A stretch of DNA of 64,000 nt from positions 2,604,001 through 2,668,000 of the forward strand of contig JASISA010000027.1 in the NCBI GenBank assembly GCA_031771865.1. Direction: 5' to 3'. Position numbers and translations under genes: made by a program. Origin of the DNA: Nothophaeocryptopus gaeumannii. Its lineage: Eukaryota > Ascomycota > Dothideomycetes > Mycosphaerellales > Mycosphaerellaceae. A model generated the notes under the pieces. The model did not search any database. It saw only the letters and a list, made by a program, of their open reading frames with translations, and was not told where the DNA came from. Shown here piece by piece: positions 22,933 through 34,469 of the stretch; the stretch's first letter is position 1; each line of letters starts with the position of its first letter.

Positions 22933-24198
22933 ATGCCGGCTGCTGTATCGCTATCCCATCCGCCCGACTTGTCGAAGAAGCTGCCAAAGCTGACACCTCG
23001 ACACCGCCCCCAGCAACAAGAAGAAGCACCAACGAATCCATCGCCGCGGACACCTTCACTCCCTCCTCTGCCCAACCTTCAAGGCCATGCCTACCTTCAG
23101 CCAAGCCGACGAATACTTTCGCAACGCGATCATGAGCTCTTCCTCACTTCAGACACAGACAATCTGATCGTCAGTTTCGTCTTCCACCTCTCAGACTCGG
23201 TTCGCGATCGCACAATCAGAGACGTCGAAGCTTCCGACACTGCTCGAGATCCCGCTGTCACGGCACTACTAGCCATACTGGACGAAGCTGAAGCTAAGTT
23301 GAGGCAATGTCCACCTCTCGACACCGGCTCGAGGTTTGGCAATCCCGCGTTCCGAGACTTCCTGTCCGCTGTCGACACTGCCCTCCCAACCTGGCATGAA
23401 AGGCTAGGAATCAAGGATGAAGAGGCGCAGAAGGAGGTCTCAGCATATCTTGCCAACGCATTTGGTAATGGGTCTCGGATAGACTATGGCAGCGGACATG
23501 AGCTCAACTTTGTGCTCTGGCTACTATGCTTGCGTCAACTCTCAATACTGCCTGAGACCTCTTTCCCAGCGCTTACCCTGGTGGTCTTCCCAAAGTACCT
23601 ACGCGTCATGCGAGATGTGCAGACGACCTACTATCTCGAGCCAGCGGGTTCGCATGGTGTTTGGGGCCTAGACGATTACCAATTTCTCCCCTTCCTCTTC
23701 GGCGCCAGCCAATTGGTCAATCATAAACACATACGGCCTCTAAGTATTCACAACGAACTGATCGTGGAAGAGTGTAGCAAAGACTACCTATATCTAGACC
23801 AAATCCAATTCGTCAATGCTACAAAGACCGTCCAAGGTTTGCGATGGCACTCTCCCATGCTGGACGACATCTCCTCGGCCAAGAACTGGGCGAAGGTTGA
23901 AAGCGGCATGCGCAAGATGTTCTTAGCAGAAGTGCTTGGGAAACTCCCTGTCGCGCAGCACTTCCTCTTCGGCTCGCTCCTTCCAGCTGCAGCGGAAATG
24001 AGTAAAGATGCCGATGCGAAGGTTGGCGAGGGTGAAGTTGGGGATTACGAGGTCACTGTGGACGGCATGAAGCATGTTCACAATGCTAACAGCTGGGGCG
24101 ACTGCTGTGGGATCAAGGTGCCCAGCGCTGTCGGTGCGAGGCAAGAAGCGCAGAAGCATGGTGCGAGCAGTGAGCTGCGTAGATTGCCTTTTGATTGA
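22933..24198 (+). CDS. PP2A phosphatase activator (PTPA/Rrd family peptidyl-prolyl isomerase)
   Basis: One exon encoding 421 residues. PTPA proteins bind protein phosphatase 2A catalytic subunits, have peptidyl-prolyl cis-trans isomerase activity and help activate PP2A and related phosphatases. Conserved family blocks are present in order: RFGNPAFR (134-141), IDYGSGHELNF (183-193), EPAGSHGVWGLDDYQFLPF (236-254) and a C-terminal GDCCGIKVPS. Yeast has Rrd1 and Rrd2, and I cannot decide between them from sequence alone. The N-terminal 60 residues are Pro/Gln-rich and poorly conserved. The start at 22933 is the first ATG and lies directly after a pyrimidine-rich leader. Expected location is cytoplasm and nucleus. 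Confidence 0.92.
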   Translation: MPAAVSLSHPPDLSKKLPKLTPRHRPQQQEEAPTNPSPRTPSLPPLPNLQGHAYLQPSRRILSQRDHELFLTSDTDNLIVSFVFHLSDSVRDRTIRDVEASDTARDPAVTALLAILDEAEAKLRQCPPLDTGSRFGNPAFRDFLSAVDTALPTWHERLGIKDEEAQKEVSAYLANAFGNGSRIDYGSGHELNFVLWLLCLRQLSILPETSFPALTLVVFPKYLRVMRDVQTTYYLEPAGSHGVWGLDDYQFLPFLFGASQLVNHKHIRPLSIHNELIVEECSKDYLYLDQIQFVNATKTVQGLRWHSPMLDDISSAKNWAKVESGMRKMFLAEVLGKLPVAQHFLFGSLLPAAAEMSKDADAKVGEGEVGDYEVTVDGMKHVHNANSWGDCCGIKVPSAVGARQEAQKHGASSELRRLPFD

Positions 24199-24597
24199 AG
24201 CCCCTAACGGTATCTCCCTTTGCAGGGGCGGCAGCGAATAGAACGCCGAAGGCTGCATTACTTCCATTCTGAAAGGCCATGGCGCATTTCTCCTTGTCCG
24301 ATCAACAGATCTCGATTGGTTGCAATCAGGTTCGACACTCTATTTTCGGATTCTACCCTGCGACATCCTGGATCTCTTAGGGCTCTCTAAAAGGAATACA
24401 GCGTGAAGAGTAGACTGTGTTGGGCAGTAGAGAAAGGCCTAAGCACAAGGAAACTCATGTGTCTCGGAGGATACGCACCTGGAATGTAAGTCATAGAGGG
24501 TTGAGTATCATCAGCGCTCTCTGTAGACAAGAACCTTGACATGTTCATGATGGTTGACCCTCGCAATGAACAACGGTAACCTCTTGATTCTATTCTA
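24199..24597. other. convergent intergenic region
   Basis: About 400 bp between the stop codons of the PTPA and DUF676 genes. Nothing beyond presumed 3' ends is seen. Confidence 0.5.
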
Positions 24598-25985
24598 TCA
24601 TACTTCAAACTTCTGCGCCCAGTGCTTCACAACAACCGTGCCCTCAATAAAGCTCTCCTTCTGTATCCTCACAACAATCGCAGCATGCGTGTGTCGTACT
24701 TTATGGATATGAACGGGGTATTTGGTAAGGCCGACCTTTTCAAGATTGTCAATCATATCGAATTGTTCTTCAGTCAGCGCAAGAATCTTGAAGTCATGCG
24801 TTTTCTCTCTCGCAGACTCTCGCCGGCTGAGTTTAAGCCCCGGTCTTTCGCTCGGTCTCCTCGAAACGATTTCTGACACCAACTCCGATTCCGATTCAGA
24901 CGGAGGGGTAGGGAGATACTCTTCGCGTTGTTGGTTATTGAGACGTTCATACATACGATCCTGGGCCGCTTCTGCCTCGTCCAGTAGCCTGACCCGGTAT
25001 TTGTCCAGCTTGAAGGCCTTGCCTGATTCGTGGTGTCTTATTCGTTGTGCCGACTTGTAGGTCTGATAGCCCGCGTTGATCATGAAGAGTGGAAAGGCTA
25101 TTGGGAGAAAGGTGAACAGGAACATGTAGAATGGCAGAGCCTTCAGTTGCCGTTGAGGAAGCTCTTTGATGCGCTCAAAGATCGACAGATCCTGCGACGG
25201 CGGCTTGCGCAGCGTGACAAAATTGGCAGGATCCAAGATGACTTCTCCAGGCGGTGGCTGCCCCCCTAAGTAGTGAACGTCGACTCTGTCCAGTTCGACG
25301 AAGGGGTCTATTCTCGATATCATCGCTGTGTAGAAGGGCACTGTCCTATCGTTCACCGTGTTTGCGTATATCCATTTGTTTTGAAATTTGTTCAAGCCCT
25401 TGATGAAGACACTCCCAGGATCAGCCATGATGGACAGAAGTGGCCTTCCAGTATCCCTGAATTTATCGACCACGAACATTTGCTGCCCGGATGTGCTCAA
25501 CGTCTTTGCGCCGAGAACGTTCCAGATATGCTCTCGATAGCCAAGCTTCGGTGTGCGCGCCCCAAGATGCGGCGTAGCAAATGTCGTGAAGTTCATGGGC
25601 TGTACGCGATCGAAGAGACCGCTGCTGTACAGTAGTCCGACGACATATCGGGCTATCACGCCTCCCAGGCTGTATCCCGTGATGCTGATCTTCGCGATGT
25701 TATGTCCGCTTTCTTCCAGTTCTTTGATCTTTTCTTCAACCTCATTGGCCACGCGCTCCCCTCCGACTTCGATGCCATCGTAGGTCTTGTTGTCCGAGAG
25801 ACTGGTAGCCACGAGTACGTGCAGACGATCGGCGGGATGTTCTTGCTGAAGAGTGTCGCGGACATACTTCAGGTGCTGTGGGTTGCCCCATAACCTGGTC
25901 CGTTTGCGATTAGATGTCTGCTGAGAAATGGTACATGTGCTCTGCGAACGCACCCGTGAATGAGCACCGCGAGGTGATCTGGCAT
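24598..25985 (-). CDS. DUF676-family lipase/serine esterase with a membrane segment
   Basis: Two exons (25954-25985 and 24598-25894) give 442 residues. The short first exon supplies MPDHLAVLIHG, so the joined protein begins with the oxyanion-hole block LIHGLWGNPQHL of DUF676 lipases. The nucleophile elbow GYSLGG is at 84-89 (Ser86). A probable acid Asp lies in NDRTVPF (about 193) and a probable His in VDVHYLGG (about 218). A hydrophobic stretch at about 264-287 looks like a membrane anchor. Yeast relatives (Rog1, YOR059C, YDL109C) act on glycerolipids such as monoacylglycerol or lysophospholipid at lipid droplets or membranes. The precise substrate here is unknown. The C-terminal region is Glu/Ser-rich, then basic. 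Confidence 0.88.
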
Positions 25986-26737
25986 ATCGGACAACCAAAC
26001 AGAAATGACTATAAAGCGACTGGAACGCCTCTATCAATTCGACTTATTGTATTTCCACGAATCCGAAACGACTGCCAGAATGTGTATGAGACGTCGGACT
26101 GTTGGAAGAGGACATGAACGAGACATGTACACAACACAGTAGTCCTGCCTGGCGCGGTACCCATGCGTGTCATGATTGTCATGGCGGACGAAGAATGGTG
26201 ACGCTAAGGAGATCCGGGTTTAGACCAGACCCGTTCACTATTTAAGCTTCGCCGGGGCCAACAATCAACCTCACTCCGTCTCAAGCGTGTGGCTGGTGGC
26301 TTCTCACAGCAGAGTGTTCTTCTATCCCATCATCGCTGCAGCACCGTACCTGCTCTCTATTCTATAACGCTGGCGGTTGCATGTGAGGAGGCGCAATTGC
26401 CGTCGTTGCCGTTCGTCGCGCGCCAGGCAGTGACGAGTACTACTGGAACGGTAAGCCCTGGGATTCCTTTGTCGTTTGGGTGTTCAATCCGGACACTCTT
26501 GACATGCAAACATTCACTACAATTCACTTAGGAGTCCGCTAGTGCGTTCTGCTCACTCTATCCTACGCAGTGAGTAGTACGCCAGTTCAGCCAGTCCAAG
26601 CCAGCGTCAACGACATCGAACATTTGGCAGGCACATGGACAAAACACGCCTTCCATTTCCACGCAATACTCCAACAATCCACTCCCCATCCGCGTATCGC
26701 GACATGCGTCTGACCCTATCCATATTCAGCCGTCACC
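25986..26737. other. divergent promoter region
   Basis: About 750 bp between the starts of the DUF676 lipase and the Rex3-like gene. A TATA-like tatttaag lies near 26239-26246, and short frames here lack any motif. No repeat seen. Confidence 0.45.
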
Positions 26738-28905
26738 ATGGTTTTCACCACCACGAACCTCTTCAAGGGCGTTGCATGTCCCGAAGGTGCAAAATGCCAT
26801 CTCACAAATTGCATCTACGCGCATGACTTAGCCGTTAAATCGACACCTCCCGATGTGCCACTGCAGCGAGCCGTCGACACTACGGACGAGCGCGCAGAGC
26901 CTGCGGCTAAGCGTCGAAAAGTCACCTATTCCAGTCTCGCGGAGAAACCTCCTAGCAGGGCCGATCTCATCCGCGGTCAACTTGCTGCAGATAGAAAGCC
27001 ATCATCTGTCTCTTGCCAAGACAAGACAAGTAACACGGAGATCTCAGGCACCAGCCACGCGGCACCGCCGTCCAGTCTGTTGCGGCCGGTCACTCCGCCG
27101 CCTACGAATGGCAAGGTCACGTCTGCGCCGGTAGCAAACAAGGCTGCTCCTCACCACATCGACCCGACACGTGTCCATGAACAGCGCGATGAAATTGAGA
27201 CTCTGAATCCTCGACTTATCGCCAATGATCCTGCCGGACACTCAAAACGTCAATTGTACCTGAAACACCTGCACTCCGAGATGGAACGACTCAACGGCAT
27301 GACGAGCGAGAACCCCAGCTTCGAACCCAAAGATATGGTTCATCTGACAGCTCAGCAACTGATATCCTATTCACTCGATACTGAAGAGAAGTTTGCACGC
27401 GAGAGTCCACTCGTCTATGCCAATGTAGTCAAGCAGAGGATCGCAGCACTTCGCAAAATGTCAGCCGATGACTGGATCAAAGAGATCAGAACACAATTCA
27501 TCGCGGAGCCGCCGAAATCTACGAAGCGCACGGAGAAGCCAATTGAGACCGGTCTGCCTCTGGAGAATGAAGCCCTAATACTTCCCCACCTGATTGCGGA
27601 CCAGAAGCCGTTAGCGGCATTTGGGTACGTGCCGAGTCCACCCACAGCAGAAGAAGCAGCCGAAGCCAAGGCTGCGGTCCAGGCAAGTCAAAATTGGGAA
27701 GAATGCGATCGATGCGCAGCTCGTTTCCAGGTGTTTCCTGACCGCAACGAACGTGGACTACTGACAGGGCAAGGGCCCTGCAAGCACCATCCGAACAGAA
27801 AGGTCTTCCCTCCAAGGTCTAAGGCAGATCGCGAGACCGGATCGAAGGAGCCGTACTACCCTTGTTGCGATGAGCCCGTTGGTGCTCCCGGTTGCACTAC
27901 GAAAGACGAGCATGTATTCAAGACTAGCAGCCCTGCGCGGCTGGCATCGGTACTCCCCTTTGTGACGACGCCAGAAAATCAGTCGCCACAGAGTGACTCT
28001 CATGGACGTCAAGTCCAGGCCCTTACGTTCGATTGCGAGATGGGCTATACAACAAATGGCTTAGAGCTCATCCGCATGACGGCTGTCGCCTGGCCTACCA
28101 ACGACCTTTTGGTCGATGTGCTGGTTAGACCATTAGGGGCTGTCATCGACCTCAACAGTAGGTTTTCTGGCGTCTTCGCCGAAGATCTCACAAACGCTGT
28201 ACCCTACGATCAATGGCGAGATTACGCACCTCCACCTCCTTCGAACAGTGGTCGATCTCGCCTGCCGATTGTGGATAGCCCGCAGAAAGCACGAGAGCTC
28301 CTCTGCCGTTTCCTTACTCCCAAAACCCCACTAATTGGACATGCCATCGACAACGACCTGAACACTATTCGACTTTGCCATCCAACTATTATCGACACTG
28401 TGCTGCTGTTCGCGCATCCACGAGGCCTTCCCATGCGATTTGGACTGAAGGCACTGTCCCAGCGGCATCTTCATCGCTACATTCAAATGGGCGGAGATCT
28501 GGGACATGACTCACTTGAAGATGCCGTTGCCACGGGCGATCTCGTTCGCGTTAAGGTCGGCCTGAAGTGGAAAGAGTTGAGGATCCTGTAAGTGATATCG
28601 CCATGTATCAAACTTTCGGTGACATGTGCTGACTCAGACACTATTACAGCGGTTGGCAGATCATTAACAATGAATCTGGTCGCCAGCTTCTGCCACCACC
28701 ACCTCCTCCCAAGGAGAGTGTCCTGGAAGCTTCGGATGTGGCAGATGGTGCTGTGTGGGCCTCGGCGAAGGCACTGGCACAGTGGGCGGCTGAAGGAGGT
28801 CGTCGGAAGCGTAAGAAGAGACCTTCAACGGATGGTGCGGATGACAGTGAAAGCGACGAGTCTGATGAGCCCGGTGCCAATGGCACTCACGAAAGTGCTA
28901 AATGA
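26738..28905 (+). CDS. RNA exonuclease of the Rex3/REXO1 type (DEDDh)
   Basis: Two exons (26738-28587 and 28650-28905) encode 701 residues. An N-terminal CCCH-like zinc motif (Cys14, Cys20, Cys25, His29) starts the protein. A Cys/His-rich region follows (CDRC at 323-326, CKHH near 348, CC at 376-377, Cys386, His392), then the DEDDh exonuclease fold: FDCEMG (Asp432, Glu434), GHAIDNDL near 520, and GHDSLEDA near 600 with the catalytic His and last Asp. This order matches fungal Rex3, which trims the 3' ends of small non-coding RNAs such as RNase MRP RNA and acts with other Rex enzymes in 5S and snRNA maturation. The second exon adds a Pro run and a basic-acidic tail. The Kozak context caccATGg supports the start. 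Confidence 0.9.
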
Positions 28906-29789
28906 GGTCCTCTGGGATTGATGATGCCGTGCAGATAGACCCCATCAAGCAACGACACTCCCAAGCTTCTCTAAATTGCTCCATTTCTCTCCGTTTCTCT
29001 ACAGGCTGGCGCTGTGTCTGCTGTGTAGTTCGGGTGCGACGAATCTTCTCTGCAACTATACGATCAAAAGCAGTGGGCTTGCTCCAGCATATTAACGATC
29101 CGGTGAAGCAGCTGTCCACGCTGTCTTCGTGCGAGCGTTGCTCTTCAGGCGAGCAAGCATAGTTGGGCTCTCGTAATGTCCGTGCTCCAGTTGATCATCA
29201 GCCGCGATGTGCATCGGACCCTTGCGTTGAGTCAGATGGACACACCGGTGCCTGATGACACTGCTGAGCCGGGGGTGTCCGGGCATGAACCTATGCATAC
29301 CTTATGAATTGGAAACATCTTCTCAACCCTTCAGACAATTCCGCGACGTTGCCATCACAGGCTCTTTTTTCTGCGCTCAGCATTGTATGCGGGGACGAAT
29401 ATTGACCGGCCTATTCTGCCCGACCAGTACGCCATAACAACTTTCTCCTACATACTTTCAAGGGTCTGCTGCTGTGAGGACTCCTCAACCGCTACTGCAC
29501 GAGTAGGTAGCGCCGGCGGAGAAGGTCCATCGCGCCGTCGCCGCGACGCCGACTGCTACAAGAAGGCTCTACGGCCCACGAGCAACGACGCCTGCCGCCG
29601 GAGGTGCTGCTTTCTTCCAACCCCCCGATCCTACCACTGAATCCAAGCAAACAAGCAAGTCTGTCCACGGCGGCACAGCCGCAGTACCACGACCGACCAT
29701 ACTGCCACTCTCCTCCCCTAACCGTCCTGTGGGAGGGGTCTCAACGGTCACTCCCACATTCGCCAGCCGACAAGAGGTAGGACACGAGC
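28906..29789. other. intergenic region
   Basis: About 880 bp between two same-strand genes. Short frames only. The part from about 29500 is probably the 5' leader of the next gene. No motif recognised. Confidence 0.45.
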
Positions 29790-30914
29790 ATGAGCATGAG
29801 CTTGACCACGAGCACCCGGGACACATCTGACGACGACGACGATCAAAATAAACGACGATTGCGAGGATATCGAGAAGGACATGGTCGCTATGGAGCAGAT
29901 GGGACCCCGGTGATATCTGCGGAACCACCTCCCAGCAAATCATCAGGCCGCGCGCTTAGCGACGACAGGAGCGCCGCAATTCCTCTCCGAGTAAAGCGAC
30001 CTGAAACTGCAAGAGCAAGTAGCGCGCCATTGCCTCCTCCAGCCAGGCGCAATCCGTCCCATACACACAGCCATCTGCGCTCACGCTCCAGCGGCGCGGC
30101 GTTGCTCAGCGCACCCGCCATGACTCGATCGCATTCTAGTCCCGTGTCAGCCTCCCGCGGCACCTCTAATTCCAACACACCTTCAAGTGGTTCGCTCTCC
30201 CCCAGCAGTCCACTACGCTCGCCTGCCCGACAGCGCTCCCCATTCAGGACACAAGAGGAAAGCAGTTACAACCCACCTCCCCGTTCACCGAGTGGTTTTG
30301 ACGTTTCTGGCGGGGGAATTGCCATTCAGTCGATTCAGGAAGACAGTGAATTGGACATCACACCGAGGCAGCAGCTGCCAATATACGCGTCATTCGGGCG
30401 CTCGTCGTCTCTGCGACGGCGGCCAACGTCTCCATTGCATCACGTCACGAACGCGGTGCCTTCACCCTCTGCTCCGTCGGCAAGTACTGAGAATACGAAT
30501 ACGCCTGCATCCGCCCAGGGATCACATTCGCCGTCATTGGGACCACTGCGCTACAATGAGGCATATCCACCCCTTCACCATTACGCCAGCTCTTCGTCGT
30601 TCAGCAGTATACCATCTACTCCAACCTCGGCGCGCTCACGATCACCATCGATAAGCTCATTGGAGACGATCGAAGATGCGCCAGATCTTGAAAGCGAGGC
30701 GATTGAGGCAGAACGAATTGAAAGGCTCAGACTAGCCGCAGAAAGGGCCGAAAATGGCGATGATTTCGATGACAACCCGCGACGACGCGGCAGTCTAGAT
30801 GTTCCGCGCGGGTTTGGATTCAGCAGGGGCGGCAACCGTGAAAGAAAGCGGTGGTCAGTATGTGGCGGCGAGCGAAGAGCAGACCTTGACCTGGAAACAA
30901 TCTGGGAAGATTGA
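29790..30914 (+). CDS. Ser/Pro-rich disordered fungal protein with a conserved acidic C-terminus
   Basis: One exon, 374 residues. Most of it is low-complexity Ser, Pro and Arg with numerous SP and RSxS sites, typical of an intrinsically disordered and heavily phosphorylated protein. Only two stretches look constrained. One is a short acidic-helical region (residues about 285-320, with EAERIERLRLAAERAE). The other is the C-terminal end, with GFGFSRGG, KRWSVCGGERR and LDLETIWED, which I recall as a recurrent fungal C-terminal motif of unknown function. The start has two tandem ATG codons (MSMS) and either may be used. I cannot assign a role. Confidence 0.75.
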   Translation: MSMSLTTSTRDTSDDDDDQNKRRLRGYREGHGRYGADGTPVISAEPPPSKSSGRALSDDRSAAIPLRVKRPETARASSAPLPPPARRNPSHTHSHLRSRSSGAALLSAPAMTRSHSSPVSASRGTSNSNTPSSGSLSPSSPLRSPARQRSPFRTQEESSYNPPPRSPSGFDVSGGGIAIQSIQEDSELDITPRQQLPIYASFGRSSSLRRRPTSPLHHVTNAVPSPSAPSASTENTNTPASAQGSHSPSLGPLRYNEAYPPLHHYASSSSFSSIPSTPTSARSRSPSISSLETIEDAPDLESEAIEAERIERLRLAAERAENGDDFDDNPRRRGSLDVPRGFGFSRGGNRERKRWSVCGGERRADLDLETIWED

Positions 30915-31382
30915 GTAGGGCTACGACGTCCCGAAAGCGTGCTTTTCGATGCCACATTGGTCTGGAGATGATTGTCTGGTTGGTTATGACATGACTGTGT
31001 TCTTGTTGCGACTATGGTGTTTTGTACACTACGATACCCACGCTGCGCATTAGAGCGAGCAAAGTTAGTTGGAAGGCGTCACTGGATTGAATCTGTCTTG
31101 AATGAATGCCTTGAGCAAAGCAAACTCGACATGTCTTGCTTCCTGTGTATCACTTTCACATGCATTCAGACCTTGAACTATTTGTGACGTCAGAACGCCA
31201 AGACACCTATCCCCAGATATAGGGCTTCCAGCGGTGCAGATTCACGAGCACAAGTACGAGCATCACAAATCCGATGTCCAGCTTCCAGCGCATTACTGCA
31301 AATTAGCGCTGGTTACGCAGGGCGTATAGCTTTGGCAAACCCAGCACAGTACAATTTGTGCATTCTGGAGATACTCCCAGTC
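30915..31382. other. intergenic region
   Basis: About 470 bp upstream of the Bud32 gene. No gene or repeat recognised. It should contain the 3' end of the previous gene and the Bud32 promoter. Confidence 0.5.
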
Positions 31383-32129
31383 ATGATCATGGCACAAAAA
31401 GAAGTGGAACGAAAACTGCCCCCTCTCCCACCACCATTTGACACTTCCAATGAACCGTTCACGCTCATCACCCAAGGCGCCGAGGCTCTCCTCTACAAAA
31501 CCACATTCCTCTCTGCGAGCAACCCCGCCGCTCTCAAAGTGCGTCCCGCCAAACCCTGGCGCCACCCAACACTCGACAAACGACTTACCCGCCAACGCAT
31601 CCTGGCAGAGTCGCGCGTACTGGTGAAATGCATAAAGGAAGGCGTGTCCGTACCGGGTATTCTGGCGCTGGATTTGGAGAGGGGCTGGGTGATTAGCGAG
31701 TGGATTGAGGGGAAGACTGTGAAGCAAGCGATTCGGGATCGGGAATTGGACGATCACGAGGGTTTGGTGAAATTGATGCGAGAGATCGGGAGGCGTGTGG
31801 GAAAGTTACACAGTGTGGGCGTCATTCATGGAGATTTGACTACATCGAATATGATGCTGAGGAGCACCGGCAACGAGGGCGAAGGGAAGTTGGAAGGTGA
31901 GATTGTGCTGATCGATTTTGGGCTGGCAACACAAGCTGTTCAAGATGAGGATCGTGCTGTGGATCTCTATGTGCTTGAGAGGGCATTTGGGAGTACACAT
32001 CCAAAGGAAGAAGGTTTATTTCAGGAGGTGCTGAATGCGTATGTCACATGCTATAAAGCCGCCAAGATTACGCTGAAGAGACTGGAGGATGTGAGAATGC
32101 GAGGGAGGAAGAAAAGCATGATTGGATGA
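31383..32129 (+). CDS. BUD32: Bud32/PRPK kinase, KEOPS complex subunit
   Basis: One exon of 248 residues, the usual length for this minimal kinase. Bud32 is the atypical kinase/ATPase of the KEOPS (EKC) complex, which makes the t6A modification of tRNAs and affects telomeres and transcription. Diagnostic features are GAEALLYK (residues 32-39), LKVRPAKPWRHPTLD with the ATP lysine at 52, RQRILAESRVL, the catalytic loop HGDLTTSNM (Asp151), DFGLA (Asp178) and the EDRAVDLYVLERAF block near 190. The C-terminal RMRGRKKSMIG is the basic tail typical of the family. The start could be the ATG at 31383 or the one at 31389. The open frame extends upstream only through a TTG. Confidence 0.95.
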   Translation: MIMAQKEVERKLPPLPPPFDTSNEPFTLITQGAEALLYKTTFLSASNPAALKVRPAKPWRHPTLDKRLTRQRILAESRVLVKCIKEGVSVPGILALDLERGWVISEWIEGKTVKQAIRDRELDDHEGLVKLMREIGRRVGKLHSVGVIHGDLTTSNMMLRSTGNEGEGKLEGEIVLIDFGLATQAVQDEDRAVDLYVLERAFGSTHPKEEGLFQEVLNAYVTCYKAAKITLKRLEDVRMRGRKKSMIG

Positions 32130-32334
32130 TTGAAGTCGGAGAAAAGTGACCAAGCATCAGCGGGCGCTTGAGCACCGCTTGTGGCATTCCGTGAGGGTCG
32201 CGAAGGCCATCAAGACAGTCAGCCTCAATGATCAATCTGCGAAAATGAGCCAGACACTAGCGTCCAAGCACCGGTTCCTGTTATAACTCTCAAGGAAAGC
32301 GGTCTAGAGCACGGAAACAGCGAAGAAAGAGAAT

Positions 32335-32933
32335 TCACGCAATGTAGAAGAAGACGGGATGGTTCTCTTTCTTCTTGGGAGCGTAAAAGATCATGCGCGC
32401 CAGGTCCCGCTCCATATGTTCTGCATCTAGGCTTGGATCAGAGTCCAGCAGAGAGTAATACGAGCGCGAAGAGACTCCAATACCCAGAGACTCTAGCCGG
32501 TTTACATTACAATCGTCACAGCACCACCAGAGCCTAACCGCCAACCATTTTATCTCGCTTTGAGGCAACTCAAGCCCCTCAAGGAGATCGGGGATAGGCG
32601 ACAAAGCTCGTTTCTGGCCTTTCGCATCCTCACTATGCTCTGAAGTACCGCCGGGCTCGAGGATAGCGGCTTAGAATGTTGAAACGCTGAAGACTGTGGG
32701 TGTTTGGGCTTAAGTGTCCATCCTCAATGCGACGAAGTTCTATACCTGCGTTGTCGCACTCGGTATGCCTACGAGGATGCACACAGGTGAGAAGCGAATC
32801 TTTTGAGACTATCCTGTAGGAAAGGTTTTACTCCAAGAGCTACTGGGGTATAAAAAACATCTCGTGCTGTATCCGCCCCGAACCTCTGGACAAGCAAGAA
32901 GCAGTTCTTGGGTATCCCTTCGCAACACCTGCA
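32335..32933 (-). CDS. unresolved hypothetical gene or pseudogene (protein-like minus-strand segments)
   Basis: Three stretches on the minus strand look protein-like but lie in different frames. Near 32809-32933 a frame reads LRRDTQELLLACPEVRGGYS. Near 32662-32838 another reads LLTCVHPRRHTECDNAG and continues through RRIEDGHLSP. From about 32679 to the stop at 32335 a third includes SEIKWLAVRLWWCC and DDCNVNRLES. A gtatag...ctaag intron of about 78 nt could join the second and third in phase. The order of hydrophobic, Cys-containing and Trp-rich blocks reminds me of uncharacterised fungal F-box-like proteins, but no domain is certain. Start and exon structure are not solved. It may be a multi-intron gene or a decayed one. 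Confidence 0.35.
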
Positions 32934-33046
32934 AATGCACACCGTAGAAAGCTATTCGTCACACCATAATATGCTCCAAAATCAATCGAAAGCATTCGTC
33001 TCGTCTCAACGCATTCGCTGCGCCATGTCGCCAACCTTGTTGCCCT

Positions 33047-34469
33047 CTAGAACATCAAGAGTCCAAGGGCCACGCTCAAGAGAGAGCCGGCGGTGATGAC
33101 ACTGTTCAGCGCCGCACCGCCAGTCGAAGATGCGATGCTCGAAGATGAGGTCGGACCAGTGACAGTGCCAGAGCCAGTAGAAGATGCAGTACCATTGATA
33201 CCGGCGCCGGTTGGGTTCGGCACTTGAGTGCCTGCGGAAGGCGCCGTCTGGAATCCAGTGCCGGTGGCAGCAGCAGTAGCGCTGATAGTTGTAGTTGGGG
33301 CCACGCTCTTGGTCTGCTCGAGGTTGCCAACAGACCGACTGGAAGTTGGCGCGGATGTTGCGGTGCTTGGCACAGAGGTGGACGCGCTGCCTGTGACAGT
33401 GCTGGCGCTGCCTGCGCTGCACGAGTCTCCGGAGGTGATCTTGTCGATGCTTTCGTATGACCCCGTCTTGTCTGAGTACTTGTATTCGCAAGCGGGGTTG
33501 TAGTTGGTGATCTCGACCTTCTGAACGTACATCTTGAACGGGCCCTGGGAAAAATCTGTGGCGCCACCAGCCCACTCGACAGTCCTAAAAGGGTAGAAGG
33601 TCAGCGTGTGTCTCGGACATTGGAGGCCTTCCGGCCTTTGGTTCCTTACCCTTTGCTAGAGGAAGCGCCACCAGCCCAGTTGCCGAGCTATATCGAACGT
33701 CAGCTACAAGTGCTTATGTCTTTTGTGTTCGCTCGAGCAAACCTTGATCTGCGCAGGGGTCTGTGGGAAGTTTTTGCCACCAACAGCATCTGCGTACGCA
33801 AGAGTACGAACAGTGGTGCCGTCGATGATCCACTCAATTCGGTCCTTGGTCCAGTCAACAGTGTAAGTGTGGAAGGTGTCTTGAGGCGTTGAGACTGTGG
33901 CCGCGAACACACGGTCATAGCTCGTTGTGTTGCCCTTGCCTGCAAGTCGTCAGCGTGTATCTTAGACGTTCGCGGCGACGAGGTAATACCAAAATAATTC
34001 GTCTGCACGGAACCGTTCTCATCAGAACCGCCCAAGAACTCCCAGTCGATTTCGTCCAGATCTGCTGATTCGAGGACGATCGAGCTGACGATGCCGGTGC
34101 CGGATGCGGCCTTCATCGTTACAGAGACGCGACCAAAGAAGATGTAGAAGTCGGTGGCAATGGTGGGAGCATCGTTCTTCGTCGCGATGGTGAAGACGGC
34201 GCCGTCATCTGATCGATCGTTAGTAGGTGTCCTCCGCCAAGATCAGTTGACTCTCTCGTACCGCCATATACGATGTTGGTGTATGCAGCCGCACTCCACG
34301 AGGCGTTGGCAGAAGAGCCTGTGGTGAAGTCGGCGGTGTAGGAGCTGGTAGACAAGCCAGGGTCGATTGGGCATGTCTTTTCTATAGGGTTGCAATCGGT
34401 GTAGGTCTGCGCCAGAGCAATAGGGAGGGTGGCCACGAGGGCGGCGGCGGTTGATCGATCGAAACGCAT
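33047..34469 (-). CDS. GH16 Crh-type chitin-glucan transglycosylase, GPI-anchored
   Basis: Five exons (34262-34469, 33990-34208, 33743-33939, 33650-33687, 33047-33584) encode 399 residues. Crh enzymes link chitin to beta-1,6- or beta-1,3-glucan in the cell wall. A signal peptide ends near Ala20-Gln21. The catalytic GH16 sequence DEIDWE gives nucleophile Glu122 and acid/base Glu126. The NWAGG and TVEWAGG blocks of the fungal Crh1/Crf1 group follow. A Ser/Thr/Ala-rich linker of more than 80 residues leads to a hydrophobic C-terminus that looks like a GPI-anchor signal. No CBM18 chitin-binding domain is seen. Aspergillus Crf1 (Asp f 9) is the best named relative I recall. Exon 4 is only 38 nt. 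Confidence 0.94.
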
